From CTSoil-043 sp963821235 (GTDB lineage: Bacteria; Chloroflexota; Limnocylindria; Limnocylindrales; CSP1-4), in NCBI GenBank assembly GCA_963821235.1, contig CAWGCS010000001.1:2356001-2420000 (forward strand): a stretch of 64,000 nucleotides of DNA, read 5' to 3'. Shown here piece by piece: positions 1 to 8,246 of this stretch (the first letter of the stretch is position 1; every line of letters starts with the position of its first letter). The position numbers and the translations under genes are program-made. The notes under the pieces were generated by a model, which did no database searches, was not told where the DNA came from, and saw nothing but the letters and a program-made list of their open reading frames with translations.

Positions 1-2
1 AC

Positions 3-344
3 CGGCCGGGGCGCCCCTCCCTCGAGGTCTTCCGGACGCTCCTGCGAGCCGGCATCGACGCCGTGCCGGTGACGCCGCGCTTCGCGACCGTCGCTGGCGT
101 GCCGGCCCATCCCGACCTCGCCGCGGCAGTGGCCGCCTCCGGCGCGTTCGACGTGGTCGATGTCTTCCGGCGGGCCGAGGACTGCCCCCTCCACGCCCGC
201 GAGGCGGTCGCGGCTGGCGCCCGCGTCCTCTGGCTGCAGCTCGGCATCGTCAGCTGGGAGGCCGCCCGGATCGCGCACGAGGCCGGCCTGGCGGTCGTGA
301 TGGACCGCTGCCTCTCCGTTGAGCTGGCCCGCCTGCGCCGTTGA
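3..344 (+). CDS. CoA-binding domain protein (C-terminal part; 5' end lies outside the window)
   Basis: The open frame runs in from the left edge and ends at TGA 342-344, leaving about 113 visible residues. It matches the C-terminal part of the small CoA_binding_2 (YccU-like) Rossmann proteins: the pattern DVVDVFRR followed by a cysteine, then ARVLWLQLGIVSWEAA, then GLAVVMDRCLSVE is the hallmark of that family. These proteins are usually about 130-150 residues, so only the first few dozen residues are missing. They bind CoA in the cytoplasm; the physiological role is poorly defined. A GTG at 63 is an internal valine, since homology continues upstream of it. The gene is convergent with the minus-strand gatB group and a hairpin separates them. 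Confidence 0.85.
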   Translation, partial: RPGRPSLEVFRTLLRAGIDAVPVTPRFATVAGVPAHPDLAAAVAASGAFDVVDVFRRAEDCPLHAREAVAAGARVLWLQLGIVSWEAARIAHEAGLAVVMDRCLSVELARLRR

Positions 345-396
345 AGTCGCCAGGGGGCGCGAGGGTGCCGGGGCTTGCGGTGCCAGGGCGCGATCC

Positions 397-417
397 CCCG
401 CCCGGCCGCCGGGCGGG
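397..417. terminator. Short GC hairpin between convergent genes
   Basis: Arms cccgcccgg (397-405) and ccgggcggg (409-417) pair perfectly over 9 bp with a 3-base loop. It lies between the stop of the CoA-binding gene (344) and the stop of the minus-strand gene ending at 419. There is no T-run on either side, so it is a plausible but weak bidirectional terminator. Confidence 0.4.
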
Positions 418-418
418 A

Positions 419-697
419 TCAGCCGACGGCGAGGATGAAGCCGACGACGATCAGGGCGGCGCCGACGACGGCCACCGTGGCCCATGTCCGGGCCTGCCGG
501 CGGAGGAGGCGCATGGCGACGGAGGCGCCCGTCTCCCCGCCCTCCGCGGGACCTCCCCGCCAGGCCCGGTAGCGGGCCGCGTTGTCGTCCTGGGCCTTGA
601 GCGCCTGGTAGCGTCGCCACGGTTCGCGGGCGCGGGCGTACCCGACCGCGAAGAGGATCACCCCGCCGAGGGCCAGGCCATAGCCGGCGATGCTCAC
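419..697 (-). CDS. Small membrane protein, function unknown
   Basis: A 92-residue protein with two predicted membrane segments, residues about 3-20 (GYGLALGGVILFAVGYA) and 72-91 (ATVAVVGAALIVVGFILAV), joined by a charged cytoplasmic-type linker rich in Arg. The GTG start at 697 overlaps the gatB stop codon in the four bases GTGA (694-697), which argues for translational coupling to gatB. I do not recognise a family and no catalytic motif is visible. A similar two-helix small protein sits on the other side of gatB (2181-2447), so gatB is bracketed by small membrane proteins. Confidence 0.65.
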   Translation of the reverse strand: MSIAGYGLALGGVILFAVGYARAREPWRRYQALKAQDDNAARYRAWRGGPAEGGETGASVAMRLLRRQARTWATVAVVGAALIVVGFILAVG

Positions 698-2184
698 GTC
701 CCCTCCCCGCCGCCCAGCCGCTCGCGGATGGCGGCCTGCGCCAGCGTGGCGTTGGCCCGTCCGCGCGACGCCTTCATGACCTGGCCGATGAGGAAGCCCG
801 CCGCCTGCGCCTTGCCGGCCCGATAGTCGGCCGCGGCCGCCGGGTTCGCCGCGATGACCTCGTCGATCAGCCGCCCCACGGCGTCGGCGTCCGAGATCTG
901 GGCGAGCCCCTGGACTGCGATCAGCTCGGCGGCGGGGGTCCCCGTAGCGATGTGCTCCCCGACGACCTCGCGAGCGTTGGGGCGGCTCAGGCGGCCGCCG
1001 GTCACCTCGCGCAGGACGTGGGCGAGCGACACGGCGTCGGCCCGGCCGGCCAGGCCGGCGGACGTCCGCTCGGCCGTCTCCTTGAGCGCCCGACCGTAGT
1101 CGCCGGTCACCAGGTTGGCGATCTCCTTGGCCGGCAGGTCGACACCAGCCGCCCGGATGGCCTCGAAGGCCCCGGTCATCGCCTCGTCGTTCACCAGGAC
1201 GGCGGCGTCGTAGGCGGACAGCCCGAGGTCCCCGACGTAGCGCGCCCGGCGGGCCGCCGGGAGCTCCGGGAGGGAGGCCCGCAGCGTCTCGAGCCAGGCC
1301 GGATCGACATGGAGCGGCGGGAGGTCGGGCTCCGGGAAGTAGCGGTAGTCGTCGGACGACTCCTTGACCCGCATGACGTAGGTGGCGCCGCGGGCGTCGT
1401 CCCAGCCCCGCGTCTCCTGCCGCAGCGGCTCGCCGGCGTCGAGGGCCGCGCCCTGGCGCTCGATCTCGAAGGCGACCGCCCGCTCGACCGCCCGGAGCGA
1501 GTTCATGTTCTTGACCTCGACGCGGGTCCCGAAGGGCTCCGTCCCGCGGGACCGGAGGGAGACGTTCGCCTCCACCCGCATCTGCCCGTTCTCCATCTCG
1601 GCATCGCTGACGCCGATCGTGCGGAGGAGGAGCCGTAGCTCCTCGGCGTAGCGGCGCGCCTGCTCGGCGGACCGCACGTCAGGCTCGGTGACGATCTCCA
1701 TGAGCGGCACGCCGGCCCGGTTGAAGTCGACCAGGCTCACCCGCCGGCCGTCCGGGCCGGCCGCGTGGACCAGCTTGGCCGTGTCCTCCTCGAGGTGGGC
1801 CCGCGTGATCCCGATCGTCACCGGGCCCTCGGACGTGTCGATCGTGAGCGACCCGCGAGAGGCGAGGGGCAAGTCGTACTGGCTGATCTGGTAGCCCTTC
1901 GGGAGGTCCGGGTAGAAGTAGTTCTTTCGGTCCCAGCGGGTGGCCGCCGGCACGCTCGCGCCGATCGCCAGGCCGGTGGTCAGGACGTGCTCCACGGCGG
2001 CCCGGTTGATCGTCGGAAGGACGCCGGGGAGGGCCAGGCAGACAGGGCAGGTGTGGGTGTTGGGGGCCGCGTCGGCGTGGGGCACCGCGCAGGCGCAGAA
2101 CATCTTGCTGGCCGTCCGGACCTGGCAGTGGACCTCGATGCCGATGACGGCCTCGTAGCGCTCCGCCCGCGATGCGGCGCTCAC
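694..2184 (-). CDS. gatB: Aspartyl/glutamyl-tRNA(Asn/Gln) amidotransferase subunit B
   Basis: This is the tRNA-recognition and kinase subunit of GatCAB, which converts Glu-tRNA(Gln) and Asp-tRNA(Asn) to the amide forms. The product is 496 residues, the usual length. It begins with the family signature YEAVIGIEVHCQV, followed by SKMFCAC and a CPVCLALPG zinc-type motif, then RKNYFYPDLPKGYQISQYD, and has the C-terminal YqeY-like helical tail (GFLIGQVMKASRGRANA). The frame is open for about 93 codons further upstream, but homology starts at the GTG at 2184, which overlaps the stop of the preceding small gene in GTGA. Its partners gatC and gatA are not adjacent: they lie at 18689-20590, with a sugar-utilisation island in between. 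Confidence 0.96.
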   Translation of the reverse strand: MSAASRAERYEAVIGIEVHCQVRTASKMFCACAVPHADAAPNTHTCPVCLALPGVLPTINRAAVEHVLTTGLAIGASVPAATRWDRKNYFYPDLPKGYQISQYDLPLASRGSLTIDTSEGPVTIGITRAHLEEDTAKLVHAAGPDGRRVSLVDFNRAGVPLMEIVTEPDVRSAEQARRYAEELRLLLRTIGVSDAEMENGQMRVEANVSLRSRGTEPFGTRVEVKNMNSLRAVERAVAFEIERQGAALDAGEPLRQETRGWDDARGATYVMRVKESSDDYRYFPEPDLPPLHVDPAWLETLRASLPELPAARRARYVGDLGLSAYDAAVLVNDEAMTGAFEAIRAAGVDLPAKEIANLVTGDYGRALKETAERTSAGLAGRADAVSLAHVLREVTGGRLSRPNAREVVGEHIATGTPAAELIAVQGLAQISDADAVGRLIDEVIAANPAAAADYRAGKAQAAGFLIGQVMKASRGRANATLAQAAIRERLGGGEGT

Positions 2185-2447
2185 GGCGAGCCACGGAGGA
2201 CGGCGCCGGTCGAGGCGAGGAAGAGCCCGTCGACGGCGACGACGAGCCAGCCGGTCGAGATGGCCACGGAGCGGGCGACGCGCCTGACGCCTGGCCGGGC
2301 GTGGGCGGGCCGCGAGGCGTCGATCGCGACCCGCGTCGGGTCGCCCGGGTGGACGGCTGGGGCGATGGCGGCGCGGGCATTGCGGCAGACCGACCAGGTG
2401 CCCGACGCGGCGAGCACGAGGCCGCAGGCCAGGAGCACGGCACCCAT
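2181..2447 (-). CDS. Small putative membrane protein, function unknown
   Basis: An 88-residue product starting at ATG 2447 (an ATG preferred over a longer open frame reaching 2537). It has a hydrophobic N-terminus (GAVLLACGLVLAASG) and a second hydrophobic stretch near the C-terminus (VAISTGWLVVAVDGLFLAS), so a two-helix membrane topology is likely. Its stop overlaps the GTG of gatB by four bases, indicating co-translation. No family is recognised. It begins 55 bases downstream of the sugar ABC transporter ATPase and could be read through from that operon. Confidence 0.55.
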   Translation of the reverse strand: MGAVLLACGLVLAASGTWSVCRNARAAIAPAVHPGDPTRVAIDASRPAHARPGVRRVARSVAISTGWLVVAVDGLFLASTGAVLRGSP

Positions 2448-2502
2448 GCCCAGAGTGTCGCACACGCTGCGCGCCGGCGCGTGGGCAGGGGCTGGCCTGC
2501 GG

Positions 2503-3474
2503 TCAGGCGCGCGCCGAGCCCCGGCAGCTCCCTTCATCGCTGCGGACGCAGCCGACGGAATGGTCGGGCTCGACCTCGACGAGCGCCGGGCGGTCGACGC
2601 CGGGCTTCGACTCCCCCACCGGATAGGCCGCGTGGAAGAGGCATGGCTCGGTGGTCGTCCCGGCCGCCGCCGCCGCCCACGCGGCCGCGATCTCGGTCTC
2701 CTTGCCCCACCGGTCGTGCAGATGCGGGACGGAGGCGAGGAGCATCTTCGTGTACGGGTGGCGGGGATCGGCGAACACCTTGGCCGTCGCCCCCATCTCC
2801 ACGATCCGGCCGCGACGGAGGATGACCGTCCGCTGGCTGATGTAGTAGCCGAGCGAGAGGTCGTGCGTGATGAACAGGATCCCCAGGCCGCGGGCCTTCA
2901 GGTCGCCGAGCAGGTTGAGGACGTCGATCCGCGTGGAGGCATCCAGCATGCTGATGATCTCGTCCGCGACGAGGAGCCGGATGTCGAGGAGCAGCGCCCG
3001 GGCGATCAGCAGGCGCTGGAGCTGGCCGCCGCTGAGCTGATGCGGGTACTTGTGCAGCACCTGGCCGGGGTCCAGGCCCACGCCCTGGAGCGAGGCCTCC
3101 AGGCGGGGCTCCCACTCCGCGTTCCGCAGGCCGGGGAAGTACACACCGCGGATCATGCCGAAGACGTGGTCGGCCTTGAAGATCGGGTTGTACGAGCTGA
3201 ACGGGTCCTGGAACACGCCCTGGACCCGCCGGTAGTACGCCTTGCGCGGAAGTCGCGCCACGTTCTCGCCGTCGAAGCTGATCGTGCCGCGCGTGACCGG
3301 GAGCAGCCGCAGGATCATCCGCCCGATCGTGGTCTTGCCGCTGCCGCTCTCGCCGATGAGCGAGACGACCTCGCCGGCATCCACGCCGAAGCTCACCTCT
3401 CGCACCGCCGGCAGGTCCGTGCCGCCGAAGGTGCCCACCTTGTAGACCTTGGAGATGCGGTCGAGCGTCAGCAC
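2503..3474 (-). CDS. Oligosaccharide ABC transporter ATP-binding protein (OppF/DppF type)
   Basis: A 323-residue cytoplasmic ATPase of the Opp/Dpp family, likely driving oligosaccharide import. Visible motifs: Walker A GESGSGKTT (about residues 42-50), Q-loop VFQDPFSSYNP, signature LSGGQLQR, Walker B LLVADEIISMLD, switch histidine ITHD, and the C-terminal oligopeptide/dipeptide extension (HPYTKMLLASVP). After the Walker B glutamate it has DEIISMLD instead of the usual DEPxSALD, a variant I associate with cello-oligosaccharide transporters such as the Thermotoga Cbt/Cbp-type systems. The start is GTG 3474, four bases after the stop of the partner ATPase. It is the last gene of the lacI-led minus-strand unit. 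Confidence 0.9.
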   Translation of the reverse strand: MLTLDRISKVYKVGTFGGTDLPAVREVSFGVDAGEVVSLIGESGSGKTTIGRMILRLLPVTRGTISFDGENVARLPRKAYYRRVQGVFQDPFSSYNPIFKADHVFGMIRGVYFPGLRNAEWEPRLEASLQGVGLDPGQVLHKYPHQLSGGQLQRLLIARALLLDIRLLVADEIISMLDASTRIDVLNLLGDLKARGLGILFITHDLSLGYYISQRTVILRRGRIVEMGATAKVFADPRHPYTKMLLASVPHLHDRWGKETEIAAAWAAAAAGTTTEPCLFHAAYPVGESKPGVDRPALVEVEPDHSVGCVRSDEGSCRGSARA

Positions 3475-3478
3475 CGCG

Positions 3479-4429
3479 TCACGACGCCTTCCAGCAGGCC
3501 ACGAAATGGTCGCGTTCGATCTCCACGAATGGCGGCTCCTGACGGCACTGCTCTGCGGCGAGCGGGCACCGAGCCTGGAAGCGACATCCCTCGGGCGGGT
3601 CCAGGAGCGCCGGGGGGTTGCCGGGGATGCCCGACAGTCGCTTCTCCTCGTACGTGACGCCGACCTCGGGGAGCGACGAGATCAGCAGGCGCGTGTAGGG
3701 GTGCTTCGGCGCTCCGATGACGACGTCGGTCGCGGCCTTCTCGGCCAGCCTCCCGGCGTACATCACGGTGATCGTGTCCGCAACCTGGGACAGGATCGAC
3801 ACGTCGTGCGTGATCACGATCATGCTTCGGACGAGCTCGCGGTCACGGAACTCGACGAGCGTCTCCGCCACGGCCTTCTGCGTCGAGACGTCGAGCGCCG
3901 AGGTGATCTCGTCGGCGATCAGCAAGGACGGGTTCAGCAGGGTCGAGATCACCATCACCATCCGCTGCTTCATGCCACCCGAGAGCTCGATGGGGTACCG
4001 GTCGAGGACGTCCCGCTGCAGGCCGACCAGCTCCAGGCGGCGCTCGATCTCGGGACGCATCGCGGCAGAGTCCACGCCCCTCGACTCCAGCAGGTCGGCC
4101 GTCATCTTGCCGATCTTGCGGGTGGGGTTCAGGGCACTCATGGCGTACTGCGGGATGATCGACACGGCCCTGAACCGGAACTCGTCCATGGCGGCCGTGT
4201 CCATGATCGGCAGCCGCGCCCCGTCGAGGACCGCCTCGCCCGCGACGTACCGCATCCGGCTGTCGAAGTGAGTCAGGCTCTTGCCCAGCGTGGACTTGCC
4301 GCAGCCCGACTCGCCGGCCAGGCCCATGATCTCGCCGTCGGCGATGCCGAACGAGACGCCGTCGAGGGCCTTGACGTCGCCGCTCAGGGTCCGGTAGTAG
4401 ACCCGGAGGTCCGTCACCTGCAGGCTCAC
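3479..4429 (-). CDS. Oligosaccharide ABC transporter ATP-binding protein (OppD/DppD type)
   Basis: A 316-residue ATPase forming a heterodimer with the neighbouring 2503-3474 product. Motifs: Walker A GESGCGKST, Q-loop IIPQYAMSALNPT, signature LSGGMKQR, Walker B LLIADEITSALD, HD switch ITHD, and the C-terminal cysteine-bearing tail (GCRFQARCPLAAEQC) typical of OppD/DppD. The Q-loop lacks the usual FQ(D/E)P pattern and the Walker B has DEI in place of DEP, matching its partner and supporting a specialised carbohydrate subfamily. The start is the GTG at 4429, two bases after the permease stop; the longer open frame upstream is not homologous. Confidence 0.9.
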   Translation of the reverse strand: MSLQVTDLRVYYRTLSGDVKALDGVSFGIADGEIMGLAGESGCGKSTLGKSLTHFDSRMRYVAGEAVLDGARLPIMDTAAMDEFRFRAVSIIPQYAMSALNPTRKIGKMTADLLESRGVDSAAMRPEIERRLELVGLQRDVLDRYPIELSGGMKQRMVMVISTLLNPSLLIADEITSALDVSTQKAVAETLVEFRDRELVRSMIVITHDVSILSQVADTITVMYAGRLAEKAATDVVIGAPKHPYTRLLISSLPEVGVTYEEKRLSGIPGNPPALLDPPEGCRFQARCPLAAEQCRQEPPFVEIERDHFVACWKAS

Positions 4430-4431
4430 GG

Positions 4432-5385
4432 CTACAGTTCCCGCAGCTTCGGGTTGAAGATCTCGTCGAGGCCGACGTTCATGACGTACAGCGCCCCGAC
4501 GATGGCCGTGATCCCCAGCCCCGGCGGGACGAACCACCACCACAGCCCCAGCTGCAGGGCGCTCCACAGGACGGCGTTGTTCATCATGAGTCCCAGGGAG
4601 ATGCCCTCGGTCGGCCCCAGGCCGATGAAGTCCAGGGTCGCGGCGATGAGGACGGCGCCGCCGAAGAGCAGGATGAAGGTCATGAACAGGTAGGAGCCCA
4701 TGTTCGGGGCGATCTCCTGGAAGATGATCTTCCAGCTGCTCAGCCCGCTCAGGCTGGCCAGGTCCACGAATTCCCGGGATCTCAAGGAGAAGGTCTGGGC
4801 GCGGACGGCCCGTGCGGCCCATGGCCAGGAGGTCAGGCCCACGAAGGCGGCCTCCACGATCACCCCGCGCGCGCTGAGGAAGGCGGCGATCACCACCAGG
4901 ACCACGAGGGTCGGGATGACCAGCACGACGTTGGTGATCATGTTGAGGACTTCGTCCACGATCCCGCCCCGGTACCCGGCCACGAACCCGATCGTGATGC
5001 CGACGAGGGCCGCGAGGCCGCCGCCCAGCAGCCCGACCACGAAGGTGGCCTGCAGGCCGTTCGTGAACTGCGCGAAGACGTCCTCCCCGAAGGTGGTGGT
5101 CCCGAACCAGTAGTCGGAGCTGGGGGCCTGCCCGGTCGGGCCCACGAAGGCCTGCGGATCCGTGGGATCCAGCCAGGGCCCCACGATGGCGAGCGCGAGG
5201 AAGAACAGGATGACCGCCGCGCCGAGGAGGATCCGCCTGTCGCGCAGGGCGAAGTACAGGATCTCGCGCCGCTGTCGCACAGGGGCGGCCCCGAGGACCG
5301 CCGCGGTTCCGCGCGTCGTCACGGGCTCCGGCGATCCGGCCGGACCACCTGCCGCCACGCCGGCGGGCTCGTGGAGCTCGCTCAT
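4432..5385 (-). CDS. ABC transporter permease (OppC/DppC type)
   Basis: A 317-residue inner-membrane permease. The N-terminal tail (about 40 residues) is soluble and low in complexity, followed by a first membrane helix (ILLGAAVILFFLALAIVG), the periplasmic FGTTTFGEDVFAQ segment typical of OppC proteins, then five more helices. The cytoplasmic EAA-like loop is visible as EFVDLASLSGLSSWKIIFQEIAPN. It pairs with the OppB-type permease encoded just upstream; the ATG at 5385 overlaps that gene's stop in ATGA. Context (binding protein, LacI regulator, GH1/GH130/GH94 enzymes) points to oligosaccharide rather than peptide import. Confidence 0.92.
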   Translation of the reverse strand: MSELHEPAGVAAGGPAGSPEPVTTRGTAAVLGAAPVRQRREILYFALRDRRILLGAAVILFFLALAIVGPWLDPTDPQAFVGPTGQAPSSDYWFGTTTFGEDVFAQFTNGLQATFVVGLLGGGLAALVGITIGFVAGYRGGIVDEVLNMITNVVLVIPTLVVLVVIAAFLSARGVIVEAAFVGLTSWPWAARAVRAQTFSLRSREFVDLASLSGLSSWKIIFQEIAPNMGSYLFMTFILLFGGAVLIAATLDFIGLGPTEGISLGLMMNNAVLWSALQLGLWWWFVPPGLGITAIVGALYVMNVGLDEIFNPKLREL

Positions 5386-6374
5386 GCCGCGCCCCCCTGC
5401 ATGCCGACCCGCGTGCGGGGATCGACCATGACGTACGCGACGTCGATGAGGAAGTTGGCCACCAGCACGCCGATGATCACGAACAGGAACACCCCCTGGA
5501 GCAGGAAGTAGTCCTCGTTCTGGATCGCCTGGAGGACCAGGTATCCGAGGCCGGGGTACGAGAAGACCACCTCCGTGACCAGGGCGCCCGCGACGACCAC
5601 GCCCAGCGAGAGGGCGAGCCCGGTGACCTGGGGCAGCACCGCGTTACGGAACGCGTAGCGGCGGACCAATCCCTGGGGTGCCCCGAGCGCCTCGAGGTAG
5701 TGCGCGTAATCAGATTCCAGCTCGTAGATGATCATGTTGCGCATGCCGATCGCCCAGCCGCCGAACCCCACCAGGAAGAGCGAGAGGAAGGGCATGAGCC
5801 AGTGGGTGTACGCGCTCAGGAAGAACTCCCAGGTGAGCGTCGGAGACATCGACTGGTCGAACGCGCCCGACAGCGGGAAGATCCTCAGGACCGACCCGAG
5901 CGCCCAGGCGAGCAGGATGCCCAGCCACATGTACGGCGTCGCGGTCAGGATGTACCCGATCGGCAGGACGGTGTTGTCGAGCCGCTTCCGCCGCGCGGCG
6001 TACGCGCCGAACTGGTTCCCGGCGACCCAGCTCAGGAGGATCGCGGGAATCAGCAGCACGAGGGTGTACGGCAAGGCTCCCATGATGACGTCTGTGACCG
6101 GCCGCGGGAACAGCCAGACACTGATGCCCAGGTCACCGTGGAACAGCGCGACCCAGAAGTTGAGGTACTGCTGCCAGAGCGGCTGGTCCAGCCCGAATGC
6201 GGACAGGAAGTAGCCCATCATCCGGTTGGCCGCTTCCGGCTGCAGGGACATGCGCGCGAGCATGCCCGAGACCGGATCGCCGGGCATGAAGCGCGGGATC
6301 ATCCAGTCCACCGTCACCGCGACGAAGAACGTCAGCAGGTAGGTGACGAGCTTCCGCGCGAAGTACCGGCGCAC
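5382..6374 (-). CDS. ABC transporter permease (OppB/DppB type)
   Basis: A 330-residue inner-membrane permease starting at GTG 6374. It begins with the usual OppB N-terminus, a basic stretch plus a first helix (KLVTYLLTFFVAVTVDWMIPRFMPGDPV), then a periplasmic region with the FGLDQPLWQQYLNFW motif, and five further helices. The coupling-loop motif is seen as HYLEALGAPQGLVRRYAFRNAVLPQ, and the C-terminus VMVDPRTRVG is typical. It lies 84 bases downstream of the binding-protein gene, with a strong hairpin in that gap, and is translationally coupled to the next permease. Confidence 0.93.
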   Translation of the reverse strand: MRRYFARKLVTYLLTFFVAVTVDWMIPRFMPGDPVSGMLARMSLQPEAANRMMGYFLSAFGLDQPLWQQYLNFWVALFHGDLGISVWLFPRPVTDVIMGALPYTLVLLIPAILLSWVAGNQFGAYAARRKRLDNTVLPIGYILTATPYMWLGILLAWALGSVLRIFPLSGAFDQSMSPTLTWEFFLSAYTHWLMPFLSLFLVGFGGWAIGMRNMIIYELESDYAHYLEALGAPQGLVRRYAFRNAVLPQVTGLALSLGVVVAGALVTEVVFSYPGLGYLVLQAIQNEDYFLLQGVFLFVIIGVLVANFLIDVAYVMVDPRTRVGMQGGAA

Positions 6375-6406
6375 GACGCCTCCCGGAACGGTGGTGAAAC
6401 AGGAGC

Positions 6407-6443
6407 CCCGTCCCTCCCCCGGCTCGGCAGGGGGAGGGACGGG
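6407..6443 (-). terminator. Intercistronic hairpin after the solute-binding protein gene
   Basis: Perfect 14-bp inverted repeat (cccgtccctccccc, 6407-6420, and its complement 6430-6443) with a 9-base loop, between the binding-protein stop (6459) and the permease start (6374). No clear U-run follows. It probably stabilises the binding-protein mRNA or partly terminates transcription so that the binding protein is made in excess. Equivalent hairpins occur at 54575-54609 and 63156-63189. Confidence 0.6.
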
Positions 6444-6458
6444 ACTCGCGAGAGACGC

Positions 6459-8174
6459 TCAGCGGGCCGCGAGCTTCAGCTCTGTGAGCATGAGCACCGC
6501 GCCCATGTTCCAGTATCCGCGCCACGTGCAGGGCACATAGTGCGGGCTGCCGGTCGCCGCCGCGGGCCAGTTCGTCCAGACGGCGTTGCTCGCCTGCGAC
6601 CACACGCCGTTGTACCACAGCGGAATGATCGGCAGGTCCTGCAGCTGGATCGTCTGGATCTGGGAGATGATCTTCTTCATCGCGGTGATGTTGCTCACCG
6701 GCGTCGCGTCGAGCTGCTGGACGAGGCTCCAGAGCTTCGTGTTCTTGTATCGCCCGTCGTTGCCGGCGTTCTGCACGGCCTGGATCGGCTGGCGGAACAT
6801 CCAGTTGTAGTACGCCCACGGCGTGTTGGCCATCTGGGCGTCGTTGGCGATGGCGAGGTCGAACTTGCCCTTCTGGATCTTGTCCGTCCGATCGTTGTAG
6901 GACGGGAAGGCAGTGTGGATCCTGATCCCGGCCTTCTTGGCGCTCTGGGCGATCGACTGGATCGATGCCATCCAGTCCGTCCAGCCGCTGGGGACGATGA
7001 TCTCGAGGTCGATCTTCGAGCCGTCCTTGTTCCGGAAGTAGCCGTCGCTGCCCATCTTGTAGCCGGCGTTGGCCAGGAGGCGCTTGGCGCCGGCCGGGTC
7101 GTACTTGTAGCCGTACTTCTTGACGACCGACTGGTCGATGAACTTGCTCCACGTCGGCAGGAGGCCGGTCGGGTCGGCGGCCTTGACGATGTTCCCGTAG
7201 ACGTTGTTGACGATCTGGTTGACGTTGATCGACATGGCCAGCGCCCGCCGGAACACCGGATCGTTCGTCGGCTTCTTGACGTCGTTGGTCACCAGCCAGG
7301 CGGTGTTGGCCGACAGCATGAACGGCGCCTTCGGGTAGTACGTCTGGATGCCGTAGCCGCCGATGCCGCTGGCGATGCTTGCGATGCCGGGCAGGAAGTT
7401 GTTGCTCAGGTCGATGCCTCCCTGGAGCATCAGGCCGAGCGTGACGTTGTTGCTGGCGTTGACGAGGTCGATGACGTACTTCGGCTTGACGTCCAGCTTG
7501 AGCAGCGACTTGCCCCACCAGGCGTCGTTCTTGACCCAGACGACCTTCTGCTGGTCGTAGGTCAGGAGCGTGTAGGCGCCGGTCCCGACGGGGTCGGGGT
7601 TGTTGCCCATGACCTCAGTCTCAGACCGCCCCTTCCACACGTGCTCCGGCACGATCGCCCGGTTGTACAGCCAGTTCGCCCACTCCTGGTACAGGGACTT
7701 GGAGAAGGTGAACTTCACGGTGAGGGCGTCGACCTTCGTGACGCTCTTGAGGAAGGTCCAGAGCGTGCTGTAGGGCACCGAGGAGAGCTTGCCGAGGTTG
7801 ACGGTGTAGACGACGTCGTCGGCCGTCAGTGGCTTGCCGTCGCTCCAGGAGATCCCGTCGCGCAGCTTCAGGGTATACTCCTTGGCTCCGGTCCACGTGC
7901 CGCTCTGGGCGAGCCAGGGTACGAACTTGTCGGTGAGCGGGTTGTACAGGAAGAGCGGCTCGTAGAGCAGCCCGAAGGTGCCGGTGGAGTAGTCCCAATC
8001 CTTGATCGGGTTGAAGTCACCCGGCGGACCCCACATCGTGCCGCTGGTGTAGAGCGTCTCGCTGCGCGGGTACGTGGTGGGAATGGGTTGCGCCGCACCG
8101 GCCGCGGCCGGGAAGACGGCCGCGACCAGACTCATGCTCGCCAGCAAGGCCAGCAGTCTTCGCTTTGGACCCAT
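6459..8174 (-). CDS. ABC transporter solute-binding protein (SBP_bac_5), probably for beta-oligosaccharides
   Basis: A 571-residue secreted binding protein with an N-terminal signal peptide (basic MGPKRR, hydrophobic core, ending near AAAGAAQP) and no lipobox cysteine. The order of motifs is canonical for SBP_bac_5: PGDFNPIKDW and LYEPLFLYNPLTDKFVPWLA near the N-terminus, then DGKPLTADDVVYTVN, the central VGTGAYTLLTYD...WWGKS segment, then FRRALAMSINVNQIV. Start choice: the ATG at 8174 is preceded by aagaaggagg at good spacing; the 15-codon longer frame lacks this. The family includes cello- and manno-oligosaccharide binders, which fits the adjacent LacI regulator and phosphorylases. The ligand itself cannot be read from sequence. 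Confidence 0.9.
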   Translation of the reverse strand: MGPKRRLLALLASMSLVAAVFPAAAGAAQPIPTTYPRSETLYTSGTMWGPPGDFNPIKDWDYSTGTFGLLYEPLFLYNPLTDKFVPWLAQSGTWTGAKEYTLKLRDGISWSDGKPLTADDVVYTVNLGKLSSVPYSTLWTFLKSVTKVDALTVKFTFSKSLYQEWANWLYNRAIVPEHVWKGRSETEVMGNNPDPVGTGAYTLLTYDQQKVVWVKNDAWWGKSLLKLDVKPKYVIDLVNASNNVTLGLMLQGGIDLSNNFLPGIASIASGIGGYGIQTYYPKAPFMLSANTAWLVTNDVKKPTNDPVFRRALAMSINVNQIVNNVYGNIVKAADPTGLLPTWSKFIDQSVVKKYGYKYDPAGAKRLLANAGYKMGSDGYFRNKDGSKIDLEIIVPSGWTDWMASIQSIAQSAKKAGIRIHTAFPSYNDRTDKIQKGKFDLAIANDAQMANTPWAYYNWMFRQPIQAVQNAGNDGRYKNTKLWSLVQQLDATPVSNITAMKKIISQIQTIQLQDLPIIPLWYNGVWSQASNAVWTNWPAAATGSPHYVPCTWRGYWNMGAVLMLTELKLAAR

Positions 8175-8246
8175 GCGGTTCCTCCTTCTTGCCTCCTCCA
8201 GGGACAGAGGTGGCGACACCTGCGTTGCGGGGCAGTCAACGCGCAG

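Noticed and set aside
2185..2463. N-terminal extension of gatB
   Set aside because: The open frame upstream of GTG 2184 encodes Arg/Pro-rich sequence without GatB homology, and it overlaps the small membrane gene, whose stop couples to GTG 2184.
8175..8246. A LacI operator directly before the binding-protein gene
   Set aside because: No AGCGCT-centred palindrome is present in this 72-base gap; the gene is more likely transcribed from the promoter upstream of lacI.
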